6,412 nucleotides of DNA from Chthoniobacterales bacterium (GTDB taxonomy: Bacteria; Verrucomicrobiota; Verrucomicrobiia; Chthoniobacterales; UBA6821): assembly GCA_021733705.1 (NCBI GenBank), contig JAIPKF010000085.1, forward strand, positions 1-6,412, given 5' to 3'. A program made the position numbers and the translations under genes. This document shows, piece after piece, positions 6,238-6,412 of this stretch; within the stretch, counting starts at the first letter, position 1, and each line of letters starts with the position of its first letter. The notes under the pieces are model-generated. The model was not told the origin of the DNA and searched no databases. It saw only the letters and a list, made by a program, of their open reading frames with translations.

Positions 6238-6412
6238 CCCGGATATTTCATACTGATCGTGGCGAGGCGCCGTGAATCCTGATGCAGACAAGGAGGGTGA
6301 TGGATTGCGACGACGGCTGTATGTTTCATACTGCCCGAGGAGCAATTCGAAGCTGACGCAGTATCCATCAGGTGTTCGCAAGCCGCAGCAGAATCAGTAT
6401 GAAATATGCGGG
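6238..6412. repeat. Palindromic mobile-like element, copy 2, downstream of proA
   Basis: This 175-bp copy runs from CCCGG to GCGGG and ends exactly at the window edge. Terminal arms 6238-6258 and 6391-6412 are complementary apart from one G.G mismatch and a one-base bulge. Internal pairings match those of the dsbD copy: GGCG/CGCC (6261-6264 with 6268-6271), CCTGATG/CATCAGG (6278-6284 with 6366-6372), GGATTGC/GCAATTC (6302-6308 with 6342-6348, one G.T) and apical GTATG/CATAC (6319-6323 with 6327-6331). Both copies are in the same orientation. The four bases before it are CTAG. It lies 10 bp past proA, so in RNA it could also act as a 3' stabilising or terminating structure, although no U-tract is visible before the edge. 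No coding gene was found in 6228-6412. Confidence 0.87.

Noticed and set aside
6238..6412. Small gene within repeat copy 2 on the minus strand, open for about 58 codons
   Set aside because: It is simply the repeat read in the dsbD-equivalent frame, with no start context and no attached gene visible.

Overview
The window is a compact Gram-negative-type bacterial locus. Base composition looks like the low 40s in % GC by eye. It carries five real protein genes in two divergent groups and two copies of one structured, palindromic repeat. An outer-envelope lifestyle is implied by a DsbD-type periplasmic reductant transporter and an AcrB/HAE1-type RND efflux pump. The organism cannot be fixed from the sequence. 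The small membrane protein at 4559-4930 resembles, from memory, short conserved membrane proteins of Planctomycetes, Verrucomicrobia and Chlamydiota (PVC), so an environmental chlamydia or relative is a guess, not a call. None of the five start codons has a convincing Shine-Dalgarno sequence.

Leftward group (minus strand, transcription from 4454 towards 1): dsbD (2160-4454), a YeaD-like hexose-6-phosphate mutarotase gene (1194-2114) and the N-terminal 393 codons of an RND pump gene that runs off the left edge (1-1181). Spacings are 45 bp and 12 bp, so they are probably co-transcribed although their functions are unrelated. DsbD carries electrons across the inner membrane to periplasmic thiols, YeaD acts on cytoplasmic sugar phosphates, and the pump exports drugs or other amphiphiles.

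Rightward group (plus strand): a four-helix hypothetical membrane protein gene (4559-4930), then proA (4932-6227) one base after its stop codon, starting with GTG. proA encodes the second enzyme of proline synthesis; no proB is in view. The 104-bp divergent gap (4455-4558) must hold both promoters.

The most interesting content is a ~176-bp, GC-rich (~59%) imperfect palindrome present twice. Copy 1 (4206-4381) is inserted in frame in dsbD, directly after the signal peptide, and adds exactly 60 codons. Copy 2 (6238-6412) lies 10 bp after proA and ends at the window edge. The copies differ by paired, compensatory changes in several stems, so the fold appears conserved. Copy 1 is flanked by a duplicated TTAA and copy 2 is preceded by CTAG, both fitting a YTAR target. 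This looks like a non-autonomous, structure-conserving mobile element (MITE-like) that can invade coding sequence and be translated, comparable in behaviour to the Rickettsia palindromic elements.
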